A program made the translations under genes and the position numbers. Below the pieces are notes generated by a model. It did no database searches. It was not told the origin of the DNA and worked only from the letters and a program-made list of their open reading frames with translations. From NCBI RefSeq assembly GCF_017302985.1, contig NZ_JAFIMU010000007.1, positions 1,116,001 to 1,180,000 of the forward strand: a DNA stretch of 64,000 nt, read 5' to 3'. Shown piece by piece: positions 42,297 through 50,400 of this stretch (positions are counted from its first letter, which is position 1; each line of letters opens with the position of its first letter). This DNA is from Corallococcus macrosporus. Lineage in GTDB: Bacteria; Myxococcota; Myxococcia; Myxococcales; Myxococcaceae.

Positions 42297-43628
42297 ATGG
42301 TTCCTGCTCTCTCCGTCGTCCTGCCCTATACGCCCGCGACCGCCGCCGCCGCCGCCCGGTTCGCCCACGCGCTCTCCGGCCAGGCCCAGGTCGTCCTCGC
42401 GGGTGAAGGTCCGGTGGACGTCACGCCCGGTCCCAACGTCCACGTCCTCGCCGCCCAGGGCGGCAAGGGAGCGGCCATCCGCGCCGCGCTGCCCCTCGTC
42501 ACCGGCACGCACACGGTGCTCCAGGACCCCGACGCCGCCTACTCGCCGGACAGCTACGACGCGCTGGTGCAGCCCCTGCGCGACGACACCGCGGACGGCG
42601 TCTTCGGCCGGCGCCCCGGCATGTCCCCGGAGATGGTGGCCGAGCGCGCGCTGGGCGGCATCACCCGCTTCGTCACCGACGTGGCCCTGACGGATCCCCT
42701 CACCGGCCTGCGCGCCTTCCGCACGGAAGCGCTGCGCTCCATCCAGCTCACCAGCGATGACGACGCGGTGGACGCGGAGCTGGTGGTGAAGCTGGCCGCG
42801 CAGCTCTTCCGCCTCACGGAGGTGGCCCTGCCGCCGCTGCAGGCCGTGCCGCGCCGCCCGGCCTCCGCGCACCTGGCCCGCCTGCGCACGCTGGTGCGCT
42901 ACGCCACCGTGCGCGACGACGCGGACAACCAGCACGAGGGCTACTCCACCCTGGAGCGCATGGACGGCGCCACCCACTACAACCAGTGGCTGGGCCGCCG
43001 CTTCCGCGAGCACATGGGCCGCCGCGTGCTGGAGATTGGCGCCGGCATCGGCACCATCACCCGCGAGCTGGAGGACGGCGCGGAGCACCTGGTCGCGCTG
43101 GAGGTGGAGCGCTTCTACGTGGACCGCCTGAAGAACATGTTCCGCGGCAAGCCCCACGTGCGCCCCTACCTGTCCGACGTGGCGCTGGCGGACTGGGAGT
43201 CGCTGAAGGCGGAGAACCTGGACACCATCGTGCTGTCCAACGTGCTGGAGCACATCCCGGACGACGCGTCCGCGGTGCGCCGCTTCCGCCAGATTCTGCA
43301 GCCGGACGGCCGCGTGCTCATCCTCGTGCCGGCGCTGCCGCAGCTGTTCGGCGCCATCGACGAGGCCGTGGGCCACTACCGCCGCTACACGCCAGAGTCG
43401 CTGCGCGCGGTGCTGGAACAGAACGGCTTCCGCGTGGACACGCTGGAGTGGATGAACCTCGTCGGCCTGCCGGGCTGGTTCGTCAACAGCCGCCTCCTGC
43501 GCCGCCGCGCGGTGCCCAAGCTCCAGCTCAAGCTCTTCGACACGATGGCCCCCCTGTTCGCCCAGGCCGAGCGCCAGGTGAAGCTGCCCGTGGGCATGAG
43601 CCTGTTCGCCGTCGGCCGCGCCGTCTGA
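42297..43628 (+). CDS. Fusion of GT2 glycosyltransferase and SAM-dependent methyltransferase
   Basis: The 443-residue protein joins two domains. Residues 1-200 are a short GT2 domain of the polyprenol-phosphate-mannose synthase type: GGKGAAIRAALPLVTG, the DxD-containing LQDPDAAYSP (Asp77, Asp79), and LTDPLTGLRAFRTEAL. Residues 220-443 form a class I methyltransferase with motif I RVLEIGAGIGTIT (near 244-256), LSNVLEHIPDDASAVRRFRQ and VGHYRRYTPESLRAVL. The GT2 start is abbreviated relative to free-standing enzymes. Such fusions could charge a lipid carrier and methylate a sugar or lipid. ATG 42297 is preferred to the frame start at 42279. Confidence 0.88.
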   Translation: MVPALSVVLPYTPATAAAAARFAHALSGQAQVVLAGEGPVDVTPGPNVHVLAAQGGKGAAIRAALPLVTGTHTVLQDPDAAYSPDSYDALVQPLRDDTADGVFGRRPGMSPEMVAERALGGITRFVTDVALTDPLTGLRAFRTEALRSIQLTSDDDAVDAELVVKLAAQLFRLTEVALPPLQAVPRRPASAHLARLRTLVRYATVRDDADNQHEGYSTLERMDGATHYNQWLGRRFREHMGRRVLEIGAGIGTITRELEDGAEHLVALEVERFYVDRLKNMFRGKPHVRPYLSDVALADWESLKAENLDTIVLSNVLEHIPDDASAVRRFRQILQPDGRVLILVPALPQLFGAIDEAVGHYRRYTPESLRAVLEQNGFRVDTLEWMNLVGLPGWFVNSRLLRRRAVPKLQLKLFDTMAPLFAQAERQVKLPVGMSLFAVGRAV

Positions 43629-43635
43629 TGCCCGC

Positions 43636-45330
43636 GTGAGCGCCGCGCCCCACCCCACCCCGCCGCCCGTCGAAGCGGTCCCGGCGCCACCTGGCGTGGC
43701 GCCCGCGCCCCGCGCCCCCGGTCTGCCGGGGGCGGTGTGGGCCACGGTGGCGGCGCTCTACGTGGTCCTCTTCCCGTACCACCCGGGCCTGCGCTCCCCC
43801 AACGAGCTGTGCCGCCTGTGGCAGACGCGCGCCCTGGTGGAGGACGGGACGCTGGAGATCAACCGCGCCCTGCGCGACTACGGCCCGGTGGGCGACCTGT
43901 CCGTGATGGACGGGCGCTACTACCCCTCCAAGGCGCCGCTCCTGTCCTTCGCCGCGGTGCCCGTGTACGCGGCGCTGAGGGCCGTGGGCGGCGGCCACCG
44001 CTACGCCGTGCCGGAGGTGCCGCTGGTCTTCTTCAGCCGCCTGTTCCTCACGGTGCTGCCCACGCTGGGGCTGCTGTGGGGGGTGCGCCGCTTCCTGCGC
44101 GCGTTCCTGTCGCCCGTCGTCGCGGACGGCGTCACGGTGACGTACGCGCTGGGCTCGCTCGCGTTCAGCTACTCGCTGCTCTTCATGAGCCACCAGACGA
44201 CGGCGGTGCTGCTCTTCGCGGGCTTCTACGCGCTCTGGCGGCTGTCGCGCGGCGAGTGGCGTGAGCGCGGCTACGTCGTGGCCGGCGCGTGCGCGGGCGC
44301 CACCGTCGCCGCCGAGTACACCGGCGCGCTGGGCGTGCTGGGCCTCGTCCTCTACGCCGTCCTCACCGTGCTGGGCACGCCGGAGCCGTGGCCTGAGCGG
44401 CTGAAGAAGCTGGGCCGGGCCACGGGGCTCGCGGTGCTGGGCGCGCTGCCCTTCGTCGTCGCGCTGGGGCTCTACCACCAGGCCACGTTCGGGCACCCGC
44501 TGGAGACGGGCTACAAGCACCTCAACGACGCGGCCTACCAGCCGTGGCACCTGGGCGGCTTCCTGGGCATCCGCACGCCGGATCCGCGCGCCTTCACGCT
44601 GTCGTTCTTCTCCCCGCTGCGAGGGCTCTTCACGCTGTCGCCCTTCCTGCTGCTCGCGCTGCCCGGCCTGGTGCTGCTCAAGCGCCTGGGCCGCACGTCC
44701 CCGGAAGGACGCGCCCTCTTCTGGATGTCCGCGGCGACGCTCGCCGGCTACACGTACTTCACCTCGTCGTTCACCTACGACTCGTGGGGCTGGACCACGG
44801 GGCCGCGCCACCTCACGGGGCTGGTGCCCTTCCTGCTGCTGCCCGCGGGGCTGGTGCTGGAGCGGCTGCGCGGCGCCGGCCGGCCGGTGCTGTCCGGCAT
44901 CGCGGCCATGCTGTGCGCGGCGTCCGTGCTCGTCACCGGCCTGGCCACCTTCGTCAACTACATCCCCGACGACGTCTCCACCCCCGTGCTCGGGCTGGCC
45001 CGGCCGCTGCTGCTGGACGGCTACCACCCGCCCAACCTCCTCGCCTTCCTGGGCCTGCCCACGGCGCTGGCGGGCGCGGTGCTGCTCGCGGCGCTCGCGG
45101 CCGTGGCGGCGGCCGTCTTCGCGGCGCTGGGCCGGGACGCGGCGGGACGCGCGGTGGCCCCCACGGCCTGGGCGGCGGGGCTCGCGACGCTGGCGGTGCT
45201 CGCGAGCGCGCAGGCGCTGTTCACCCGGAACGACCCGGCGGACCAGAACGCGGTGCGCTTCCTGGAGTCCGTCTGGCTCCAGCCCCCCGGCCGCTCCGAC
45301 ACGCCCTTCTGGCCCCGCGCCGGTTCCTGA
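43636..45330 (+). CDS. Polytopic membrane protein, possible GT-C-type glycosyltransferase
   Basis: The 564-residue protein has about 11-12 membrane helices after a Pro/Ala-rich cytoplasmic N-terminus. The first periplasmic loop contains SPNELCRLWQTRALVEDGTL and DGRYYPSKAPLLSFAAVPVY, which resembles GT-C enzymes (GT39-like) that use polyprenyl-phosphate sugars. Later loops include YKHLNDAAYQPWHLGGFLG and DSWGWTTGPRHLTGLVPFLL. It starts at a GTG seven bases after the GT2-methyltransferase gene, so the pair is probably co-transcribed: one could make the lipid-linked donor that the other uses. Family assignment is tentative. Confidence 0.75.
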   Translation: MSAAPHPTPPPVEAVPAPPGVAPAPRAPGLPGAVWATVAALYVVLFPYHPGLRSPNELCRLWQTRALVEDGTLEINRALRDYGPVGDLSVMDGRYYPSKAPLLSFAAVPVYAALRAVGGGHRYAVPEVPLVFFSRLFLTVLPTLGLLWGVRRFLRAFLSPVVADGVTVTYALGSLAFSYSLLFMSHQTTAVLLFAGFYALWRLSRGEWRERGYVVAGACAGATVAAEYTGALGVLGLVLYAVLTVLGTPEPWPERLKKLGRATGLAVLGALPFVVALGLYHQATFGHPLETGYKHLNDAAYQPWHLGGFLGIRTPDPRAFTLSFFSPLRGLFTLSPFLLLALPGLVLLKRLGRTSPEGRALFWMSAATLAGYTYFTSSFTYDSWGWTTGPRHLTGLVPFLLLPAGLVLERLRGAGRPVLSGIAAMLCAASVLVTGLATFVNYIPDDVSTPVLGLARPLLLDGYHPPNLLAFLGLPTALAGAVLLAALAAVAAAVFAALGRDAAGRAVAPTAWAAGLATLAVLASAQALFTRNDPADQNAVRFLESVWLQPPGRSDTPFWPRAGS

Positions 45331-45373
45331 GCGCGTGGCTATACTGGGGCTCCCCCTCCCTCGGAGACCGTGC

Positions 45374-45712
45374 ATGACGACGCGGTGGTTCCTGCTGTCC
45401 ACCCTCCTGCTGTGCGCCCCGGCCGTAGCCCACGCGGAGGACGCCGCGGACCTCTGGGACAAGAGCTGCAAGAACTGCCACGGCCCGGATGGCCGCGCCC
45501 AGACACGCATGGGCCAGAAGGAGTCCATCCCCGACATGAGCCGCGCCGCCTGGCAGAAGCGGGAGTCGGACGCCGACATCCGCGCCGTGATCGCCAACGG
45601 CTCCTCCCACAACCCCAGGATGAAGGCCTACAAGGACCGGCTCACCCCGGAGCAGATGGACGCCCTGGTGCGATACATCCGCACCTTCAAGCCCCAGGAG
45701 AAGGCCCCGTGA
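45374..45712 (+). CDS. Periplasmic class I cytochrome c
   Basis: The 112-residue protein has a Sec signal (TTRWFLLSTLLLCAPAVAHA) and one haem site SCKNCHG (Cys32, Cys35, His36). The distal axial Met is likely Met83 in HNPRMKAYKDRLTPEQMDAL, the canonical placement. It is thus an ordinary small cytochrome c of the c5/c551 kind. GGAGA lies eight bases before the ATG at 45374; a TATACT -10-like box is at 45340-45345. It stands just upstream of the pilus-tip cluster and contrasts with the second cytochrome there, which lacks the Met. Confidence 0.9.
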   Translation: MTTRWFLLSTLLLCAPAVAHAEDAADLWDKSCKNCHGPDGRAQTRMGQKESIPDMSRAAWQKRESDADIRAVIANGSSHNPRMKAYKDRLTPEQMDALVRYIRTFKPQEKAP

Positions 45713-45762
45713 ATAACCCTTCGCGCCCGGGCGTCGTGGGGATTGGGAGAATTGGAGCCGCC

Positions 45763-46083
45763 ATGAAGACCCTCACCGTCGCCATCGTGTTCTGCCTGTC
45801 CATGGTCAGCCTCTTCACGTCGGTGCGCGCCGACGCCAATGCCTTCCCCCGCCTGGAGCCGGGCATCTCCCAGCCGGTGGCCCTGATGCCCAAGGGCGGC
45901 GACGGCAAGGGCGGTGGCAAGGGCGGCGACGGCGGTGGCAAGGGCGGTGGCGAGGAGGACGAGGAGGAGTACCGCCAGCAGACCCGCGCCCTCTCCCAGA
46001 GGGCCGCGCTGGAGCTGGTGGACCCCGGCGTCCTGGACGACATGCTCCGCCTGCGCGCCGCCATCCGCGGCGGCCAGCGCTGA
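45763..46083 (+). CDS. Small secreted protein with Gly/Lys-rich repeat
   Basis: The 106-residue protein has a signal peptide (MKTLTVAIVFCLSMVSLFTS then VRADA). The mature part carries a stretch of GGDGKGGGKGG-type repeats (about residues 45-65) and an acidic run EEDEEEY, then a helical end QTRALSQRAALELVDPGVLD. GGAG lies seven bases before the ATG. I do not know a family. Gene order places it between a cytochrome c gene and pilX, but a sigma-54 promoter separates it from pilX. Confidence 0.75.
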   Translation: MKTLTVAIVFCLSMVSLFTSVRADANAFPRLEPGISQPVALMPKGGDGKGGGKGGDGGGKGGGEEDEEEYRQQTRALSQRAALELVDPGVLDDMLRLRAAIRGGQR

Positions 46084-46100
46084 AACCGCGCCGCGCCCAC

Positions 46101-46134
46101 CTCGCAAGAATGAGGGGGGCTCGCAAACTTTGCG
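46101..46134 (+). promoter_or_regulatory. Candidate enhancer: direct repeats and palindrome upstream of pilX
   Basis: CTCGCAA occurs at 46101-46107 and 46120-46126, about two helical turns apart. The second copy overlaps the palindrome CGCAAA-C-TTTGCG (46122-46134). The palindrome centre is about 108 bases before the predicted transcription start, the usual place for NtrC/PilR-type activator sites. Confidence 0.5.
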
Positions 46135-46209
46135 CAGCCTCCTGACGTCAAACGGCACCCACCCTTCCGCAGGGGTCCCTCTTTCCGGCGGGTTGGGTCC
46201 CTGACATCC

Positions 46210-46225
46210 CGGCACGAAGATTGCT
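46210..46225 (+). promoter_or_regulatory. Sigma-54-type promoter of the pilX operon
   Basis: The sequence is CGGCACG, AAGA, TTGCT. Against the consensus TGGCACG, four bases, TTGC(A/T), only the first base differs; the invariant GG and GC are present with exact spacing. Transcription would start near 46236, 46 bases before the pilX ATG. Confidence 0.75.
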
Positions 46226-46242
46226 GAAATGGGGTTCCCAAG

Positions 46243-46266
46243 GCGTGCCTCCCCCCAGGGGCACGC
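46243..46266 (+). promoter_or_regulatory. 5' leader hairpin before pilX
   Basis: GCGTGCC and GGCACGC form a 7-bp stem around a C-rich loop. It lies just after the predicted transcription start and ends two bases before the AAGGAG ribosome-binding site (46268-46273). It could affect translation or stability of the operon mRNA. Confidence 0.45.
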
Positions 46267-46281
46267 GAAGGAGCCCCCCAG

Positions 46282-46980
46282 ATGGTGCGTCGCCCAACCC
46301 TCCGCCGTCGGTCCCGTGGCTTCACGCTCCTGCTCGCGCTGGGCGTGGTCGCGGTCGTGACGATGGCGGTGATGCTCAGCTACAGCGTGGTGGGCCGAGA
46401 GGCCGACACCCAGGCGGACACCCGCCGCCAGAAGCAGGCGTTCTTCGCCGCCGAGGCGGGCCTCGCGGAAGGCCGCGAGGCGGTGCGCCTCATGATGACG
46501 GGCGTCGGCGTCGCCAGCACCCTGAAGCTGCAGGACTATGTGGGCACGCCCGTCACCGACGTGCCGGACCTGGCCTCCGCCAATCCCCGCTGGTACGAGC
46601 TGCTCCCGGGAACCGCGCCGGGCAAGTGGAACGACTACCGCATCCTCACCACCAACCTGGACACCACCGAGGTCCCGGCGGGCGTGGACTACCCGGAGCA
46701 GCGCTACGTGCGCTACCGCGTCTTCGTGCGGGATGACCTGGACGGCGACAACGACCCGGACACCGACAGCAACAAGCAGCTGTGGATCCTCGCCGTGGGC
46801 GAGGTGACCAGCGCGAACGGCCGCCCGACGCGCTCTGTCGTGCAGGCGCTGGTCACCAACACGACGGGCGAGTCCATCTTCACGCCCGGCTGCATCACCA
46901 AGGGCTGCGGCCCGGACATGACCTACAACAACCCCACGGACCAGAAGGCGCCGGAAACCACGGTCATCACCATTCCGTGA
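46282..46980 (+). CDS. pilX: Minor pilin PilX
   Basis: This 232-residue prepilin-like protein belongs to the priming/tip complex of type IVa pili. It has a basic leader and the prepilin peptidase site RRRSRG|FTLLLALGVV (Gly13). Position +5 is Leu, not Glu, which is usual for PilX-type minor pilins. The N-terminal PilX_N helix continues as QKQAFFAAEAGLAEGREAVR. A distinctive acidic loop, residues 151-162 (DDLDGDNDPDTD), looks like a calcium site. The C-terminus has a Cys pair (CITKGC). AAGGAG lies eight bases before the ATG. It is the first gene after the sigma-54 promoter. Confidence 0.9.
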   Translation: MVRRPTLRRRSRGFTLLLALGVVAVVTMAVMLSYSVVGREADTQADTRRQKQAFFAAEAGLAEGREAVRLMMTGVGVASTLKLQDYVGTPVTDVPDLASANPRWYELLPGTAPGKWNDYRILTTNLDTTEVPAGVDYPEQRYVRYRVFVRDDLDGDNDPDTDSNKQLWILAVGEVTSANGRPTRSVVQALVTNTTGESIFTPGCITKGCGPDMTYNNPTDQKAPETTVITIP

Positions 46981-47005
46981 TCCCTTCCTCCCACACGAGC
47001 TCCCC

Positions 47006-47458
47006 ATGAAACGCCTGACTCCCCTGCTGCTCCTGCTCCCAGCGCTCGCGAGCGCCCAGGACCGAGGCGAACTGGCCTTCACCAAGGCCTGCGCCCAATG
47101 CCACCAGGCCCGGACCCCCACGGAACCACAGCCGAAGGGGGTGCAGGGCGCCCGCGCCCCTGTCGGCCCCTACATGGACCAGGTCCTGCGCCGCAAGAAC
47201 CTGAAGGAGGTCCAGACCTGGGTGCAGTCCCCCCATCGGATCAACCCGAAGACCAACTGCGACACGCGCCTGCTGGGACCTGATGACCTGGACGCCCTGA
47301 CCAGCTTCCTGGCCACCGTGACGGTCGCGCCGCCACCGACGCGCCAGATGATGCTGCGTCAGCAGATGGACCAACTGGTGACGGAGCGGGCAGTGCGTGA
47401 GAAGGCCGAGGCGGAAGCGAAGGCGAAGTCCCAGCCGAAGAACCAGGGGAAGAAGTGA
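47006..47458 (+). CDS. tfcP: TfcP-like noncanonical cytochrome c
   Basis: The 150-residue periplasmic protein has a signal peptide (KRLTPLLLLLPALASAQ) and one haem site KACAQCHQ (Cys29, Cys32, His33). Where a distal Met is expected before the last helix there is NPKTNCDTRLL with Cys85, so His/Cys ligation is likely. That is the defining feature of M. xanthus TfcP, reported to help PilY1 bind calcium rather than carry electrons. The C-terminal tail is charged (KAEAEAKAKSQPKNQGKK). The stop overlaps the pilY1 start (TGATG). The gene lies between pilX and pilY1, which supports the same role. Confidence 0.85.
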   Translation: MKRLTPLLLLLPALASAQDRGELAFTKACAQCHQARTPTEPQPKGVQGARAPVGPYMDQVLRRKNLKEVQTWVQSPHRINPKTNCDTRLLGPDDLDALTSFLATVTVAPPPTRQMMLRQQMDQLVTERAVREKAEAEAKAKSQPKNQGKK

Positions 47459-50400
47459 TGCGCACGCTCTTTCAACGAACCCTCACGGCGCTGGTGCTGA
47501 CGGTCGCGACGCCGTCCCTGACGAACGCGCAACAGCTCTGCCAGGACGACCTGGCCAACGACAAGCAGGGCGACTTCAAGCTGGGCCCTGACGGCCTCAC
47601 CGTCGCCAACAACACCATCCTGCTGCGTCAGGACGGCCGCCTCCAGCTCAACACCAACCTCAAGAAGCTGGACTCGGAGAACATCACCTTCCCGTTCGAC
47701 CAGACGGTCACCATCGACTACGTGTACGAGTCCGCCGGTGCTTCGCACTCGCTCGGCTACATGTACATGGATGACGTGAAGGCCCGCGGCTACGCGGACG
47801 CCAGCGGCAACCTCGTCGACAAGAACAACAACGGCATCCTCGACCTGCACGAGGCCATCTACAACCTGACGCCGGACGACGACACCGTCCTCCCCATCAA
47901 GTACGTGGGCGCCTCGCCGCGGTGCTCGCCGCGCAAGACCTTCACCTCCGGGGGAAAGACCTACGTCTACCCCGAACTGGCCATGACCGCGGACTGCAAG
48001 GGCCAGTTCGACAAGGACCTGGAGACCACGGACGCGCGTCCGGGCCGCATCACGGGCCAGTACAACTTCAACACCGACTGGGTCGGCACGCCGATGCCGG
48101 TCACCGGCAACGACAACGACCCCGTGGACCTGGGCGACGACGACGCGTCCGACCGGGGCCTGTTCCCGCACATCCCCAACCTGCTCGAGCCCTCCTCGCC
48201 GGCGAACGGCAACAAGGGCATCGGAAGAATGGTCTTCCTGCTGGTGGACGACGACGACGGTGAGTCCGTCTTCCGCAAGCTGGGCCCTGTCGCGGACAGC
48301 TCCGACACCAACGACGGTGTCCCGGACTACAACGTCTCCGAGTACGACTTCCGCGGCATCAAGCTGCCCAAGCCGGATCCGAAGGATCCGGATTACGCGG
48401 ACTGGGACAAGATCAACACCAAGGACCGCCGGGTGAACCTGGGCCTGGTCGAGGGTGGCAAGGAGATCGTCTTCTTCGCCGTCGTCTACTACGACTACCG
48501 CCACAACCTGGACAACGACACGGTCGCCCCCTGCCTCAAGCGCAAGCCCTACGCGAACGACGCCGTGGAGGACGGCAGGTGCCTGCTGCACCTGCGCACG
48601 TCCGTGTCCGTGTTCTTCTCCAAGGCCACCTGGAACCTGGACCAGAACTTCCTGGCGCCCGCGGACAACAAGGTGGCGGAGCGCAACATCGGCTGCGACT
48701 ACTCCGACCAGTGCACGAGCAGCGCCAGCAGCAAGGCGTGCAAGATCGTCAACACCAACGACAAGGCCTGTGGCTGGCTGGACCAGGGCACCATCCAGCG
48801 CCTGAACACGCCGGCGTACAACAACCTGGCCATGCCCAAGGAGCGCGTGACGGTGATGCGCCCTGGCACGGAGGTGGGGAATCTGAAGCCGGCGGTGGAC
48901 CGGATGAACTACATGCCCCACGTCATCGTGGGCGCGCCCACCACGGACCCCTTCCGGTGGATCCTCGGCTTCGAGGACCTCAACGGCGGCGGTGACCGCG
49001 ACTTCAACGACATCGTGTTCATGATCAACAAGGAGAACGGCGGTGGCGCCAAGTCCACCACCATCACCTCGGACGTCATGGGCGACACGGGCGACAAGCT
49101 GGGCCCGGACTTCACCATCACCAAGGTCCGCTTCCGCCGCCAGGACGACGTCGCCCCGTACGCGACCCCCGCCAGACCGCCCACGAACATCCCCACGGGC
49201 ATCCGCACCAAGGTTCCCGGCTGCACGCAGACGCCCTGCTACACGCCCCCTGCCTGCACGAAGGCGCCCTGCTGGACGGAAGAGGCCGCGGGCGCGTGCA
49301 CGTCGAGCGGCGTGAAGCCGACCATCACCTACTCCATCGCCGTGGACTGCCGCGTGCTGGACGGCAATGGCAAGTACCAGCCCAACTCGTCGCCCACCTG
49401 GGTGCCCGTGCCCTTCAACAACACGGGGGAGTACCCTGACCAGGAGGTGGAGATCGACATCCTGGCGCTGGGGCTCACCGGTTCGCAGCTGTGCTGGAAG
49501 GTGGACATCAGCAGCCCCAACGAGCTGTGCCGTCCCATCATCGACGACGTGGACATCGGCTACCAGGCCGTGCGCTCCGGCTCCTACTCGCGCTCCAGCC
49601 CCAGCACGCTGGGCAACGTCGCCGTCTGGGGCGTGAACGAGACGCCGGGTCAGGCGTGGGGTGTGAACTGGAGCAACGAGGGCACGCTGCCCGCCGCCGG
49701 CATCCGCGCCTATGACGGCGCGAAGGACTTCGGCATCCGCGGCCGGTTGTATCTCCAGTCGCTCTACAACCCGGAGTCCCCCGAGGTCACCAACGTGGCG
49801 GATCCGAAGCTGCGCTGGGAGGCCGGGCGGGTGATGGCCCTGTCGCTGGCCGGCTCCGACCCGCTCACCCGCAAGCTCTACACGATGAACGACGGGGGCG
49901 TGCGCAAGGAGGTCAAGGACGTGCTCGAAGTCGGCTCCACGCTGCTGCCCGCGACCCTCTGCAACACGTACAGCGAGATTGATGGCCGCTACCTGTACGA
50001 CCTGAACCACGACAGCACCTGCAGCGTCCTGCCCCTGCCGTCTCCGGCCCCCTACAGCGACCGCCAGTTCCTGGTGGACTGGCTGTACGGCTACGAGAAC
50101 GTGAACGCCACGGGCAGCAACAACAAGTACCGGCCCTGGCCGTTTGGTGGCATCAACCTCTCCACCGTGGCGGTGGCGGTGCCTCCGTACCAGGACAACT
50201 GGTACCAGAACGCGAAGCCCGCGGAGCGCGACCTCTACCGCAAGAACTTCATGACGCCCCTGGAGAAGCGGAGCACCCGGGCCTACGTGGGCACGATGAC
50301 CGGTGTGCTCCACGGCTTCGACACGGGCGACTTCCGCAATGGTCTGCGCGACGGCTGCGTCAACAAGGACCAGTACCGCGGCTACTTCGTTCCGGAGGGC

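Larger units (their letters stand above)
46084..46281 (+). promoter_or_regulatory. 198-base control region of the minor pilin operon
   Basis: The region carries, in order, two CTCGCAA direct repeats 19 bases apart, a 13-base palindrome, a sigma-54-type promoter, a 5' leader hairpin and an AAGGAG ribosome-binding site. Each is listed separately. The spacing fits activation by an NtrC-type protein bound about 110 bases upstream. Confidence 0.65.

Noticed and set aside
45340-45345. TATACT as the -10 box of the cytochrome c gene
   Set aside because: The hexamer is a good -10 match but no -35 lies at the right distance, so it is mentioned only in the gene entry.
45895-45960. Short GGC/AAG-rich repeats as a CRISPR or satellite array
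   Set aside because: They encode in-frame Gly/Lys residues of a small secreted protein and have no spacer structure.
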